From contig OY743172.1 of NCBI GenBank assembly GCA_963555705.1, positions 17,421,446-17,485,445 on the forward strand: 64,000 bases of DNA, in the 5' to 3' direction. The DNA is from Ligustrum vulgare. Its lineage: Eukaryota; Streptophyta; Magnoliopsida; Lamiales; Oleaceae. The stretch's first letter is position 1. Every line of letters begins with the position of its first letter. Position numbers and translations under genes: made by a program. A model generated the notes under the pieces. It was not told the origin of the DNA. It saw nothing but the letters and a program-made list of their open reading frames with translations, and made no database searches. Below, piece by piece: positions 1 through 11,638 of the stretch.

Positions 1-78
1 TGAAGTCCCCTATGCTTAATGCTTTTAAAGCTATGTGGTATGTTATATAAGCCGAGTTAATATGAATGAGTTTTTAAT

Positions 79-204
79 ATGAATGTGTTGAAATCTGAAA
101 TGATGAGCTGCAAAGACAGGATTATTCTGCCATGTACTAAACTCAGAGATATTTATGGTGTGAATTCAATTTTAGAAGCATTGAATGAGTTTGAAGAAAT
201 TTAG
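79..204 (+). other. Possible short coding exon, unidentified
   Basis: An open stretch of 41 codons runs from the ATG at 79 to a TAG at 202-204. It reads like protein (charged and hydrophobic residues mixed, motif LPCTKLRDIYG) and has an AG at 69-70 that could act as an acceptor. It could be the last exon of a gene entering from the left edge, followed by its 3' UTR. I do not recognise the family, and a chance ORF of this size is quite possible. Confidence 0.2.
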
Positions 205-1034
205 ATTTTATTCTCAATTATTTTTAGGTAAAATAAGTTAATTTGTAATCCATTTTGTTCGAACCCTGTTTCGAGTTTAGATATACCTTTTCAGTAAAAC
301 TTGTGAATTTTAATTCATGTTTTTCAATATCTGTTTCAAGGTAGATTATAATTTTTTTACAGCAGTGAAGAAGTAATTTTTAGATATTGAGTATTACTGA
401 AGTAATTAATGAGCACTATTTCAAATGATTTTTCTTCATGTATATAGTAATCTGTTAAGTTTTAATAGAGAATGTTTTGTGAAAGTTGATTAACAGATTA
501 ATTTGTTGATGTAGTTTTGCAATCTATCTTCAAGACAATCTTTGAACAATTTGACAAAATTCATTTAGTCACAAGTTCTTTAATAAATGAGCGTTTGAGC
601 AAGTATAATTTTCGTACATTAGTGAATGTGTTTGGGTTCAAGGCATGTGAAAGTGTCTATCATTTTAGTTGTTCACTTGTGAGAATAATTCGATTTATGT
701 TATATTGTTTACCGGAAGTTTTTTAGCATTTTGAATTTGTGTTTTGAACAGAGTGATGGAATTCAAATTAATTTCTATACATAAACAATTTTTTTTATTT
801 TAAATATTTTACTTAGTTAATTTTAGTCTTTGTTTTTTCTTCAATTGTCACATACTCGACTCTAAATTATATGTATATGGTCAATCATCTCTTGTAATAT
901 GTGAAGGTGAGGCTGATTTGATTAGTTAATCCCGTTACACAAATTTTAATTTCATCAATTCATGGCTTGATTATGATGTTGTGGTGAAAAAATGGTTGTT
1001 TAGAAAATTATGAGAAAGAAACTTCGATGCTGTT
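205..1034. other. AT-rich non-coding stretch
   Basis: No credible coding region, RNA gene or terminal repeat was seen here. The short ORF at 517-726 has no recognisable motif. The sequence lies just upstream of the decayed Copia gag, and part of it may be the retrotransposon leader, but no 5' LTR or primer-binding site is visible. Confidence 0.5.
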
Positions 1035-2040
1035 ATGCATAAATTACAATGTAGTTTGAACTCTTGGTTAATATCCTATGTTTGGTTAATTCGATTTTGT
1101 GAAAATAATTTACCTACCTCGAAGAAGGTCCTCATAAGCTTACTAAAGTTATTAAGGTTGATGGAAAACCGGATCAAACTATTTCAAAACCTAGAGAGGA
1201 ATATGATGATAATGATAGGAGAAAATTGACTTTAAATGCTAGAGCCAAAAATATACTTTATTGTGCTTTGGATAAGAATGAATTTAATCGTATTTGCACA
1301 TGTGATTCCGCATTTGATATTTGGAATACATTAGAAATCACACATATGGGTACAAGCAAAGTGAAAGAAACTAAGACAAATCTTTTATTTAAAGATTTTG
1401 AAAATTTCTTTATGAAGCAAGATGAGCCCATTACTTGCATGATTACTCGTTTTACCGATATTGTCAATGGTCTTAAAGGCTTTGATCATAAATTTACTAA
1501 CGGTGAACTTGTAAGTAAAATTCTTAGGTCTCTCTCCCAAGATTGGAATCCATTGAGAATGTTGATCGAAAACACAATTGACGTCAACACACATCCATTG
1601 GAGAGCTTTATGGAACATTGATGACTTTTAAGCTCAACAATGTCGAAACAAAGGAGAGGACAAGAAAAGGAAAAGAAGAGGCCAAGCGCGAAATTGCTCT
1701 TAAATCATCACATGGTAAATGCTCATCAAACTCAAACATAAGTGATGATGAACTTGATGATCTTGCTATCCTTATCAAGAAGTGGAGAGGCGTACGCAAC
1801 AATCATCGAATCCAAAAGAGAGACGAAAAAGATGAAAAGATTGTTTGCTATAATTGTGACAAACCCGATCACAAAAGTACCGAGTGTCGAAGCAAGAAAA
1901 TATTTTTCAAAAAGAAAGCTCTACAAGCCACTTGGGATGAAATTGATGATGAGCAAGATGAAGATGAGAGTCAAGATGAAGTGGCTAACATGTGCTTCAT
2001 AACTATTGAGGATGAGGTAAATTTCTTTGATACCTCTTAA
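1035..2040 (+). pseudogene. gag: Decayed gag of a Sirevirus-like Copia retrotransposon
   Basis: This is a broken nucleocapsid/capsid gene. Three overlapping frames (1035-1229, 1226-1621, 1618-2040) each carry consecutive parts of one Copia-type gag. The middle part has the UBN2-type gag signature (EFNRICTCDSAFDIWNTLE, then GTSKVKET and a KILRSL motif). The last part has a basic stretch followed by one CCHC zinc knuckle, C-X2-C-X4-H-X4-C (CYNCDKPDHKSTEC), and an acidic tail. Frames shift near 1140-1226 and near 1619, so no intact protein is made. The EFNRI/GTSKVKE wording is typical of the Sirevirus (SIRE/Maximus) branch. Protease, integrase and reverse transcriptase should follow but are absent, and the reading ends in unrelated repeat DNA. 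The 3' LTR of probably the same element is at 5775-7540. Confidence 0.85.
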
Positions 2041-2398
2041 ACTTTGAATGATCAATGATGCGTATCGCGATGCACCAAAATAATAAATAATTCCTTACTC
2101 GCTAAATATTAATTAATAATGTAGTAACGAGAGTAAGGGTCGATCCCACGAGGAACGGAAACTAATTTTAGTTGTTCGATCAATTAAAATGGAATGGGGG
2201 GTTTTGTTGTTTGAATTGCTTGAATGAAAACTATGCATAAAATAAATAATTAAATATGACTAGAGAATTAATATGAGAAGAAATCTTGTTCTCGGGTTCG
2301 GTTGTACCCTTAATTAATGTTATACTTTTCCTTGTAACGTGTTTCTATCCCTAATTCAATTATCAATCATAAATAATCAACAAGCTCTGATTATCTAA

Positions 2399-3488
2399 GG
2401 CTGCGTTCTCTTTGGCGTTTTCCAGCCGTTTTCCGTTTTCCATTTCCGAAAACGTGGAAAACGCGTTCTCTTGAGCCGTTTTCGGAAAACATTTTCGAAA
2501 ACGTTTTCAAAATTTGTAAAGGAAATGGAAAACGTGAAAATCACGTTTTCCACGTTTTACGAAATTTTTGCCTTGTAAGTGGAAAACGCGGAAAACGCGC
2601 GTTTTCCACTTAAAAAAAAAAAAAAATTAAAATAATCAAAAAAATTTGAAATTTGTCAAAATTTATCATTTTTAATTACATTATTGGTCCCTGATTTTCA
2701 AAACTTGTCATTTTAATCCTCAAATTTTGAAATTTCTTTCGAAAATATCCTAATTTATTTGCAACTTAGGTCCCTCAACTTCAGATTTTGTTCACATTAG
2801 TTCACAAATTTTACTTTTATTTCAATTTAGTCCTTTTCGTATTTGCTTTATAGGTCATTGTCTTCAAACATGTATAACTTTTGATGTACAACTCCGAATT
2901 GCACTCTGTTTTTTGCGTAGAACTCCAAATTCAACCATCTTTCTGATGATGTATCATGTGCTTCATTATTAAACATTTCTTTTTTACTTTTGTATTGTAG
3001 ACACTTATTTTGTAAGGGCATAATTAATTAACGTAAATTGATTTTTGCAAATTTTATTGAAACTTAAATTTTGAACGTTATGAGTGCTTACTAGAAGGAT
3101 GTATTTATATAAAGTATTAAATGGAACGATTACTTTAGAAGGGAAAATTACTACTCAAATGTGGAACGATTACTTTAGAAGGGCAACATGAATTTTTGAA
3201 CTTTTTTGGTATAACCAAATTGTGTGATAGGGGTTATTTCATTTATTTTTGTTGTGTAACTCAAAATATGATATCTTTATTTCATTTATATTCACAAACA
3301 ATATGAAATAATTTTCTTCAAAATTTTAAACAGAACGTGTTTTCCAGCTTTTCATTTTCGAAAACAGTTTTCAGAAATAACAAACCAAACGCATTTTCAG
3401 CAATTTCGAAAAAATTCACAGAAAATGGAAAACAGAAAACATTTTCGAAAATGAAAACAGGAAACTGAAATACAAAGAGAACGCAGCC
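2399..3488. mobile_element. Harbinger-type MITE H1, 1.09 kb
   Basis: Terminal inverted repeats GGCTGCGTTCTCTTTG at the left and its complement CAAAGAGAACGCAGCC at the right. TAA precedes the element and CAA follows it (a 3-bp target duplication with one change), as expected for PIF/Harbinger elements. The subterminal sequence is rich in the word TTTTCGAAAACG. The middle (2685-2860) holds degenerate units of the type GGTCCCTCAACTTC, absent from related copies H2 (21382-22179) and H3 (31214-31992). No transposase is encoded. Confidence 0.8.
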
Positions 3489-4179
3489 CAAATTTTTCCT
3501 TATGTGTGTTGATTCAAACCAAGCTCTTCAAACCAATTCTAGCCACGGACAATCCTAAACAAGCTATTAGGATTTAATACACGACTAGTATGAAAATCTA
3601 GAAGAATAGATTGAATTGGATCGTTAATTTCACGAGCTCGAATTAATCAATCCAAGTTGAATTATTAATAAACCTGCACGAGATTTATTTGCTACTAAAG
3701 TAAAGATTCAATGACAATTACGGATCAAGAATCTAAACATAGCATATTCATGAATTCAAAGATAAATAATCCAATTGGCCAAATTAAACTATTAATCAAA
3801 TAAACTCAATGAACATTCAAAACATAATAATCCAACAATTGAAATAAAGGAATAAATTCACGCTACTAATTTGTAGGAAAAGAAAATAACATAATTGAGT
3901 TAATACAACTTCCCCTTTGAACAAGATATGGAATTTAGTCTAGCATGATTGTGGTAGATTCTTCAAGTTGCTTCATGAATTCCATTGTTGTTGATGTTCT
4001 TTGGCTTGAAAATCTCCCAAGAATGCTCTATATTTTGCTCTCAATTTTCTTCAATGTCTAGCCTCTTTCTTGTGGTGATTTTGCTCTTTTAATACTCCCA
4101 AAATCGTGCCCTAACTTTACCCCAAAGATATACCAAAGATAGACCTTGAATCAGATAAGGAAATTTCTTCGCGAGAAAG

Positions 4180-4290
4180 TTACGGCCGTAACTTTCCTTG
4201 TCACGGCCGTAAGTTAGCTACTGAAAATTTTCGAAATTTGGAATTTACGGCCGTAACTTTACCATTTACGGCCGTAAGTTCATTTCTGTC
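4180..4290. repeat. Array of four TTACGGCCGTAA-type palindromes
   Basis: Four copies of the ACGGCCGTAA motif occur within about 110 bases, three of them complete or near-complete 12-bp palindromes (TTACGGCCGTAA). They lie inside the LTR-like repeat region. The spacing is about 20 to 60 bases. Confidence 0.8.
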
Positions 4291-4799
4291 GAGAAGCGCA
4301 TGTGTTTGGTTTTTTGGTCATAACTTTCTCTCCCGAAGTCCGATTGTGGTGATTCAAGTTGCGTTGGAAATAAAACTCAAATATCTACAATTCTTTATGA
4401 AATAGCTCTTCCCAAGTTCGAAAGTATTCTATGACAAAATTGAGCTTCAATCTATGACTAAAATTCATGATCACAATCCTTGCGGATTTTTGATTTCTAA
4501 CTTCATTCCAAACCTTCTTTGACCATAATTTTTGCATCTAATCTTCTTCCCACATGTCATTATTGATTTGGAGCTCTTTGAATATTCCCTTGAAGTTACT
4601 TCTTGATTTTTTTGTATTTCTTTGGTCATTACATAACACAATAAATGAAAATGCATTAAACGATATTTCAATAGGATCAAACCAATAGCAAAAAAAGATA
4701 ATAAGTGAATTAAATACATGCTAATAAATCACTTATTAATAAATGATTTAAATATCTATTAATCTACATATTTGATTAAAACCTCTTGCACTTCATAAA

Positions 4800-5774
4800 A
4801 AAAAAAAAAAAATTCTTACATTGAAAAGAGGTATGAGTATGACTATGAAACATGGTGCTAATATGTGTTTTATTCATAATTTTATGTTACATACATGATT
4901 TAACCGAAATCACATGTAAATTTCAATATTTGCAGATTTCGATCGACCGAAACTATTCGGCCGACCGAAAGTGTCATTTCGGTCGAACAAGTGTTCAACC
5001 GAAAGACATTTCGGTCGAAAAACTGTACGACCGAAACCAAGTTTTCGGTCGACCATTAGTCAGCAGAACGTGACTGCAGCTACCTGTTTTTTACTCCTGC
5101 AGAGTTTCGGTCGACCGAAAGTGGCTGGACTTAGGAATTTTCTTTTAATTTCAAAATTTTCATGCACAATCCCTAAATGACTTGAAATCATCTTCTCCTC
5201 TTCATAAAACTCTTGAACTACATTACTTTTGATCACTTATTTTTGGCTTTGAAGAGTGATATGATTGTTGACCAAAATTGTTTTGATACTTTTAAACTTT
5301 TTAACTCATCCACACATGATCCACATATTCAATGAGTTGAAATTATTTTGATACTTTGACAATATGCATTATTATACCTTTTAAGTCATTTCACGCTACA
5401 AATGTTTTTCTAAGGGGAAATGCTTTACTAAGGGAAAATATGATTACAATCAAGATATTCTACTTGTGCCCCATTATTATGCTTATCACACCTATGCTCA
5501 TGATTAGGGGATAGATGCCACCTTTTTGCTTATGCCAAAAGGGGGAAAATATGGTGATAATTTGTTTTAGCTTGACTTTGGATAATCTATATGCATAAAA
5601 GGATCATATTATATGCTAGATTATACCTCATTGGTTTGTATAAGATAGGGGGAATATATGCTAAAATTGAACTTATCAATTATTCTCATTTCCCTATGCT
5701 TTGATTTTAAGCTTCAATTGCTTATATTATCATTACAAATCATCTTATTTGTCATAATCAAAAAGGGAGAAATT
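4800..5774 (+). mobile_element. 3' untranslated interior of the Sirevirus-like element
   Basis: No ORF. The segment holds a cluster of palindromes of the form TTTCGGTCGACCGAAA (4936-5120) and then several purine tracts, each like a polypurine tract: near 5506 (AGGGGATAG), near 5539 (AAAAGGGGGAAAA), near 5648 (AGATAGGGGGAA) and the last, AAAAAGGGAGAAATT at about 5760-5774, directly against the LTR start. Several polypurine tracts upstream of the 3' LTR are a known hallmark of Sireviruses. This supports linking the segment with the gag at 1035-2040. Confidence 0.7.
4936..5120. repeat. Cluster of TTTCGGTCGACCGAAA palindromes
   Basis: About six full or partial copies of the 16-bp palindrome or its half-sites occur in about 185 bases. 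The same motif returns inside the LTR at about 6312-6420 and in a second LTR-like region at about 25690-25850. Confidence 0.85.
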
Positions 5775-7540
5775 GTTAACCTATGGTTAACTTAACCTTA
5801 TTGTTTTGATCATAACAAACAAGAATATATTGTGTTATTAACAAGTGTGCTACAAGTGTTTCATGTAATGATAAATATTCAAAGCACTCTATGTTCAAAT
5901 CGTCTCTCAATGATATAAATCAAAACTATATGATCAAGCGCATGAGACGCAAATAAGATCATGAAAGAATTGAAGATATTCAAAGATCAAAATTGAAGTT
6001 GAAAAGCATGACATGAAGATCAAGAATTTAAGCATACAAGATTAGAGTTCAAGTTTAAGAGTTGATTTAACATATGTAAAGGTATAACACTCTCAATCTT
6101 TAGCGATGACATTCAACGAGCTCGAAAATGATTTTTATGCATCAAGAAACTTACTTGAAAATTCATCACTTGCATAAAATATTTTTATTAAAGTCAATAT
6201 TGCTTTTCATATGTTATTTGATCTTAAATCATGATTATACTATGTTAAACCACTTTGAAAAACAAGTTAGAAACCTAAAAATCCTAAATTTTCATGTTTT
6301 TCAAAAGTCAACTTTCGGTCAACCGAAATTGGTCAACCGAAAGTTCAACGGTTGAAAATGTGTAACGGCTATATGCATGTTTCGGTCGACCGAAACTCCA
6401 GAAACGGTCAACCGAAAGTTGCTGAATTTGAATATCTTGATCTATAAATAGCCATCTCATTTACAAACATTTTCAACAACATAGAAAAGATTTTATAGAA
6501 ACTTTCTTGTGAAAATTCATTGTTCTTACTTGGTTTATATTCATCTATTATTATTATAAAACTTTGATTGATTTAAACTTTGTTTTATCAAATTCATCAA
6601 AGTTTTTGGAAGAAAGTTTTGTGAAGATTCTTGGTTTTATATTGTTTAAACTTCTTCAACATCTTCACACTATATTGGAATTGAAGTGTAAGTCTCTCTT
6701 TGTTCTAAACTTGTTTTAATCTTTTAAAAGAGAGAAATTCCAATTAAGGAACTTTGATTATTTGTGCTACATTTTTCATTATCATTTGATTCATCAAAGT
6801 TCCATTGCCTAAACACTTTGAGCTTAACTCATTGTTAATTATTCAAGTGTGGCATCTCTTGGTACTTAATTTGATTCAATATTTTAACAAGAGATTTTTT
6901 GAAAAACTTTGTTTGATTGCATTGAACTTTTCATTATCATTTGCATCAAAGTTTTTCTCTAACACTCGAGCTTAATTCATTGCTATCTATTGAAGTGTTA
7001 GCCTAACTCTCTCGGTACTTAATTTGAGTATATCATTTGTCAAGAGAGTTATTTCAATTGTAAATTCAATTCATTATATCTTGTAGTTTCGAGAGCCTTG
7101 TGAAAACTCGATTGTTGGTTAAGGGTAGGTGCTCCTTGTTGTAAGTCGCCTAAAGATTTAGTACTCCTTGTTGTAAGTTACCAATATAGTGTATTTGGCC
7201 TTGCTCGTGACGGAGAGCTCGGTAACGGGGGACGTAGATCACGTTGGTTGATTGACCCTCCATAAACCGCGTTTGCATTCTCTTATCCATTTTACTTACT
7301 TGCTTACATTGCACTTACTTTATTCTATCAATTTATATTGTGCAACACTATATCTAAGTGCTATACTTGCTTTATCAATTAAGTTTACACATTTATAGCA
7401 CACTACATTGATAGTTAAGTTACTTACAACACTAAGTGCTCATACTTGTACACATTGATTTCTAAGTTTGAGATTATTTATCGAAAAAGTTTTATAAACC
7501 AATTCACCCCTCTCTTGGTTAGTTTACTCTTGGGCTAACA
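5775..7540 (+). mobile_element. 3' LTR of Sirevirus-like Copia element, 1766 bp
   Basis: Begins TGTTAACC directly after a polypurine tract and ends GGCTAACA, so it has the TG...CA ends and short inverted repeat of an LTR. A TATA-box-like TATAAATAGC lies near 6443, placing the promoter about 670 bases into the LTR. Palindromes of the form CGGTCGACCG occur at 6312-6420. No matching 5' LTR is present in the window, so the target duplication cannot be checked. Confidence 0.8.
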
Positions 7541-8723
7541 GCTGCAAATGAGGTCTTTGTCATTTGTGCTAATTTGTATGAATTTAAAACTATAATGTTG
7601 AAATCAAATGTAGAATACTGTGAAATTTGGCAACACGTGAATTTCTGTTAATATCACCAGAGCCATCCAAATGAAGTTAGATTTTGAATAGTATTTCTGA
7701 ATTTATTTTCCATAAATTTGAAATTATCACACCAAAATCAATCACTGAATGTTGTTAAAACAGTAAATTTGATTAATATCATCATAATGTCAACTCAAAT
7801 TAGGATTTTTTTTAATGTTTGATTACTATCATCATATTTCCCTCACATATTGTTTATGTTTACTTGATAACCTTATATTTTTTTTATTCTCGTTGTGACA
7901 CTTGGAGGTACATTTTTTTAGATTTTTTATTTTTGGGTTTTGTCAACTAGAATTACAAGAAAATTTGAGATAGTAAATTTGTTCTCTTAATGTCGAATAG
8001 ATAAGTTGAGTTTTGCGGGTCCAACATAGGTTCAGGCATAGGCATTTCCTGTTGGGCTCTTCAGCCAGCACGTCTAAGTATTCCTAATTCTTTCATATTG
8101 TTCTTAGTTTTTTTTTATTTTGGTTTTTTATGGTTTATTTATGTTTCTTACACGAGGGGACATTAGACTTGTCAATGCTGCGACTCAAACGAGGAAACAC
8201 TGGCCTATTTAGTTCTTGACTTGGTATGTTGCATCATATACTGTATCAATGCATTTTTCTTTTGAGTTTAAAATACATTCTTATTGTTTAAAATGTTAAA
8301 TATGCTAAAAGTGCCACAGAAAGTCTGACCCTTTTATGATCTCAACATAATTGGATTATACAATTGCCTTTGACAAAATTAACTTCAAACAATCCATTAA
8401 ATCTTTGTATTCAGTTATTCTACATGGTTTGTTTCATCTGCTTGCAAAAAAGGTTTTTACCTATTAGTACATATATCTAATCTTCATTTATCTTGCGTAT
8501 CTTTTTCAACCGGTGCTTGCAATTTTTTATTCATTTATCCTTTATACATTCTATCATATAGATTTGTGTGTATAGAATAAATTTATTAATACATTAGGAA
8601 TACATTTAGTTGTATAATTCGTTTGCCTATTTGAGAGATAGCGTTGCTTACAAACAAATTAGACATTTTTTTATTAATGTTTTGCTCACCCTCCATTTTT
8701 TTTTTCATTTTCTGTTAACACTT

Positions 8724-8842
8724 AGAAATTGAGATGATGAAGGAAAGATTTTCTAAGCTTCTTCTTGGTGAAGACAAGTCTGGAGGAGGGAAAAGAGTTC
8801 TTACAGTGCATGCCATATCAAATGCCACTACTTCTCTCTCTG
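8724..8842 (+). pseudogene. ROPGEF (PRONE domain) exon fragment
   Basis: About 39 codons match the start of the PRONE domain of plant Rho/ROP guanine-nucleotide exchange factors. The key run is [15 protein letters not shown], then SGGGK and the AISNA-T-LS motif. In intact ROPGEFs this domain catalyses nucleotide exchange on ROP GTPases at the plasma membrane. The fragment is preceded by an AG (acceptor-like, 8722-8723) and ends at a GT, so it looks like one complete exon with intron borders. The following PRONE exons are absent. It lies inside the probable Helitron and is best explained as a captured fragment, not a functional gene. Confidence 0.75.
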
Positions 8843-9687
8843 GTTACTCGCTATATATAGTGTTTTCCATGTATATCTAAATATGCTGGAAAAGCAAGGT
8901 CTGAATGTGGTCTAAATTTATTTGTTTGGAATTTCTTAGGTTATAGCATATTTATTTGGCCAATTGTGAAAGTTGGAGCCACTGACACCATAGAAGAAGA
9001 CAATCTGGTGCACAGAAATGGAATGGCTATTAGTTGTTATGTAGAACAAAAGGATTCCTCAGGGATTTTTGGTATACAAATTATCTTTAATGTGCTTATT
9101 GAAGTTTAGTATTTTGGTCCATTTTAGTCAATGATTTTAATGTACTGTAGTATTAGAACATGTTCAAAAGTTATTCAGCAGAATTTCTTAAGTTGGGGGA
9201 TAATTTGTTATTCTTTTTGAAAATATGGTGGAAGCTTTATTATCTTGTGGTTTAATATTGATATATATTGCTTTACTTTCTGTTAAAGTTTCCAAGAGGA
9301 TATTTGAAATTGCTATTTGGGAGATTTGTTTTTTTTGAAGAGTTTCAAATTGAATTAGGTGATGAGATACTTGAGTCATTTGGGCTTTGCAAAATAATTA
9401 AGCCCCATAACCTTGGCAATTGGTAAATTCACTTTTTTGTATTGGATTGTGTCTTTGGTCTTATGCAAAATTGAAATGATAATGTCCTTTGTTGTTTACA
9501 TGTAATAAGGTTCCTAATTCTACTTTTGCAGAGGATGCTTCTTCAGGTTGAAGAGAGGGTTCAAACAAAGGATGAACACCAAATTCATGTAGTTGCAAGA
9601 AAAGTTGTAAAATTTGATGATATACTCATAAATAAGTTTTTTTCTCATTACTAATTCTACGCGAATAAACACAAATATAAGTCATTT

Positions 9688-9713
9688 CGTGCAATGCACG
9701 TAACTCCTACTAG
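9688..9713 (+). mobile_element. Helitron 3' terminus (hairpin + CTAG)
   Basis: The palindrome CGTGCAATGCACG, a spacer of nine bases and CTAG are in the standard order for a Helitron right end. The next base is T, matching the AT insertion preference. Confidence 0.65.
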
Positions 9714-9837
9714 TTGTATATTAAGATTAAGATATTCACTTTGTACCACTCAATGTCTCTTTTAGATAGTCGCAATAAAAGGACAAAATCGTTGAATACG
9801 GTAATTCTTTCGTTAATTGATCCAAACAACTAATAAA

Positions 9838-10038
9838 TGTTATAAATATGATAATAAAATATGTGAATGACCAATTACCATTATACCCTGTAAACTTTAT
9901 ATATTACGATTGTGCCATTGTTCCCTCCTATAAATAGGAGCTATTTCATTTCATTAGAAATATACCTAATGAGAAGTTCTCTCTCATTCTCTCCTATCTC
10001 TCTATATTCTCTATTGTTTTCATAATAGTTTTACAACA
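9838..10038 (+). repeat. 5' LTR, 201 bp
   Basis: TG...CA ends. The TATA box TATAAATA is at 9929-9936, followed by a CT-rich stretch of the kind seen at transcription starts. It matches the right LTR over its whole length. Confidence 0.95.
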
Positions 10039-10055
10039 CGTTATCAGCACGAGTC
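10039..10055 (+). promoter_or_regulatory. Primer-binding-site-like sequence
   Basis: CGTTATCAGCACGAGTC directly follows the left LTR. The TATCAG core resembles the initiator-tRNA-Met complement used by Copia elements, with differences after it. Confidence 0.55.
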
Positions 10056-10229
10056 TCTAGCCAATTGAGTAATATAACGGGAGTATGCTCTACAGTTGCA
10101 TCTAAATGATGAACCTCTGTATCAGAAACCTGATTATTACTAATCAATGTTTCCTTTTCTCTCAAACTGAAAAAGAATGATTCCGGCCGATCCAGATATC
10201 CAATCGACGATCGGCCACCGCCATCAGAA

Positions 10230-10510
10230 CAGGCTTTTCGAGGAGAAGACTCGCCTAAATTTTGGGATGATCCGACGATTGAAACAAAAGATATCGACCG
10301 GAGAAGAAAAGCTAAAAAACTGTGCAAAAACCAAAATCTGACCGAAAATTGAAACGCTTATTCCGGACAATTCTGAACTCAGATCAACAATCGTCCAGCG
10401 GAATATCAACGGGCTTTTCTAGAAGAAGACTCGACTGAAATTTGGCGTCGATCCAACGGTTAAAACAGAAGTTATTGGTCTGAGAAGAAGCTGGCGGACT
10501 GAAAAATGCT
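10230..10510 (+). repeat. Tandem leader repeat, about 180-bp period
   Basis: The stretch beginning AGGCTTTTCGAGGAGAAGAC (10230) recurs diverged near 10409 (GGGCTTTTCTAGAAGAAGAC). After each come parallel ATTTTGG/ATTTGGC and GATCCRACG segments. The region is GC-richer than its surroundings and non-coding. It lies in the untranslated leader of the retrotransposon. Confidence 0.65.
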
Positions 10511-11638
10511 GATTCCGGCCAAACGGTTGGTCTTTTGGAAAAACGGAGACCACGGGCATGTTCAGGAAGTTAAGGTGCACATTCTGGTGATGAGTTGATT
10601 TTTCGGACCACCGACGCGTGGCGGCCGGCGGCGGTGCGTGAGCAGATTCCGGTGAGATGAATTTCAGACCAAAAGTAAGTTTGTTCTAAATTAAATTTTA
10701 AACCTATTGACGGTTTCAATTTATCCATATGAGCAATATATTAAAATATGGACAATTTTGCCCTTGGTAATACATAAAAGTATATTAATCATAAATTAAC
10801 GATTAATATGTGATCAACAAGATAAATTAATTTTTTTTAAATAAGGTATAAGTAATATAGTCATTATCATACCGTGATGGATTGAGTTATTATGGACTGG
10901 ATTTATACCTTAACTGGATATGATTCATTATCGTAACGGATTGGACTATTATAAATACCTTGACTGAATTTGAAGATATGACTCGCTCACTCATGAAAGG
11001 TAATTATTTCATTATGTTGACACTCCCTATATGGTCGGTTTATCAATTGAATATATGGAATACTTTACATATATTCATATTTTATATTATTTCAGAAACA
11101 CCTTAGTTGTTGGTTAATTCTAACATATTAGAGGTTGTTGTCAACTTATATACGTGGTGGTATAATCCCAGTATTATTATTGTTAATATATATATATATA
11201 CAATATTATTGTTATTTGATACTTCATCAAATGATACCAGAAGTTATCATTATCAAAAAGTTGGTAAATGTTGATAAAAATATTTTATCCAATGGTACCA
11301 GAAGTTACCAATATCTGTAGTTGAAAGGGTGGATGAAAATAAATTATTCAACAAGAAAAATTTGATGTATGATAAGATAATATCACATGATAGCACGGAT
11401 ATGGCTAGTGTGAAAATAATCTCATCAGTATTATGAGATGAATATTAGATGATAAGTGTCTGGAAAAGTTCTTGCGCGAGCACTTATGTATTCCAGAAAA
11501 AGTACATATTTACTCCAGAAGAAGTAAAAATTATCATCTAAACATACTGAAATGATATTATCATTATTGCTCCTGAAGAAGCATAAACGAGTCATACATG
11601 CAAAATACAAAAGGGGAAACATTTATGATCCTCAAAAT

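Larger units (their letters stand above)
2041..4799. repeat. Non-coding LTR-like repeat DNA, ends unresolved
   Basis: No coding capacity. The left part (about 2060-2160) carries a phrase common at plant LTR edges (GAGAGTAAGGGTCGATCCCA), and the right part (3900-4480) is low-complexity with the palindromic array described separately. It sits where the pol genes of the Copia element should be, so it is probably another element inserted there with loss of pol. No convincing TG...CA ends or target duplication were found. A Harbinger-type MITE (2399-3488) lies inside it. Confidence 0.4.
7541..9713 (+). mobile_element. Probable Helitron, right-hand part; left end not found
   Basis: The right boundary has the features of a Helitron 3' end: a short hairpin, CGTGCAATGCACG at 9688-9700, then nine bases, then CTAG at 9710-9713, followed by a host T. 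The interior is non-coding apart from an exon-like fragment of a ROPGEF gene at 8724-8842, in line with the known habit of Helitrons to pick up gene pieces. I could not find a TC-starting left end, so the stated start is only the edge of the neighbouring LTR. No Rep/helicase ORF is present, so it would be non-autonomous. Confidence 0.55.

Noticed and set aside
1..1034. 5' LTR of the Sirevirus-like element
   Set aside because: No sequence similar to the LTR at 5775-7540 was found in the first kilobase.
2055..4790. A solo LTR spanning the whole non-coding region between gag and the palindrome cluster
   Set aside because: No matching TG...CA ends with a target duplication could be found. Kept only as LTR-like repeat DNA.
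4936..5120. Spaced repeats resembling a CRISPR array
   Set aside because: The repeats are short palindromes with irregular spacing in a plant retrotransposon. The GTCACAA array at 23090-23360 was rejected for the same reason.
9188..9620. Gene-like phrases after the ROPGEF fragment, including an ORF at 9188-9379 and an acceptor-like TTTTGCAG near 9530
   Set aside because: No family recognised, no continuous frame with the ROPGEF piece. May be further captured fragments but cannot be supported.
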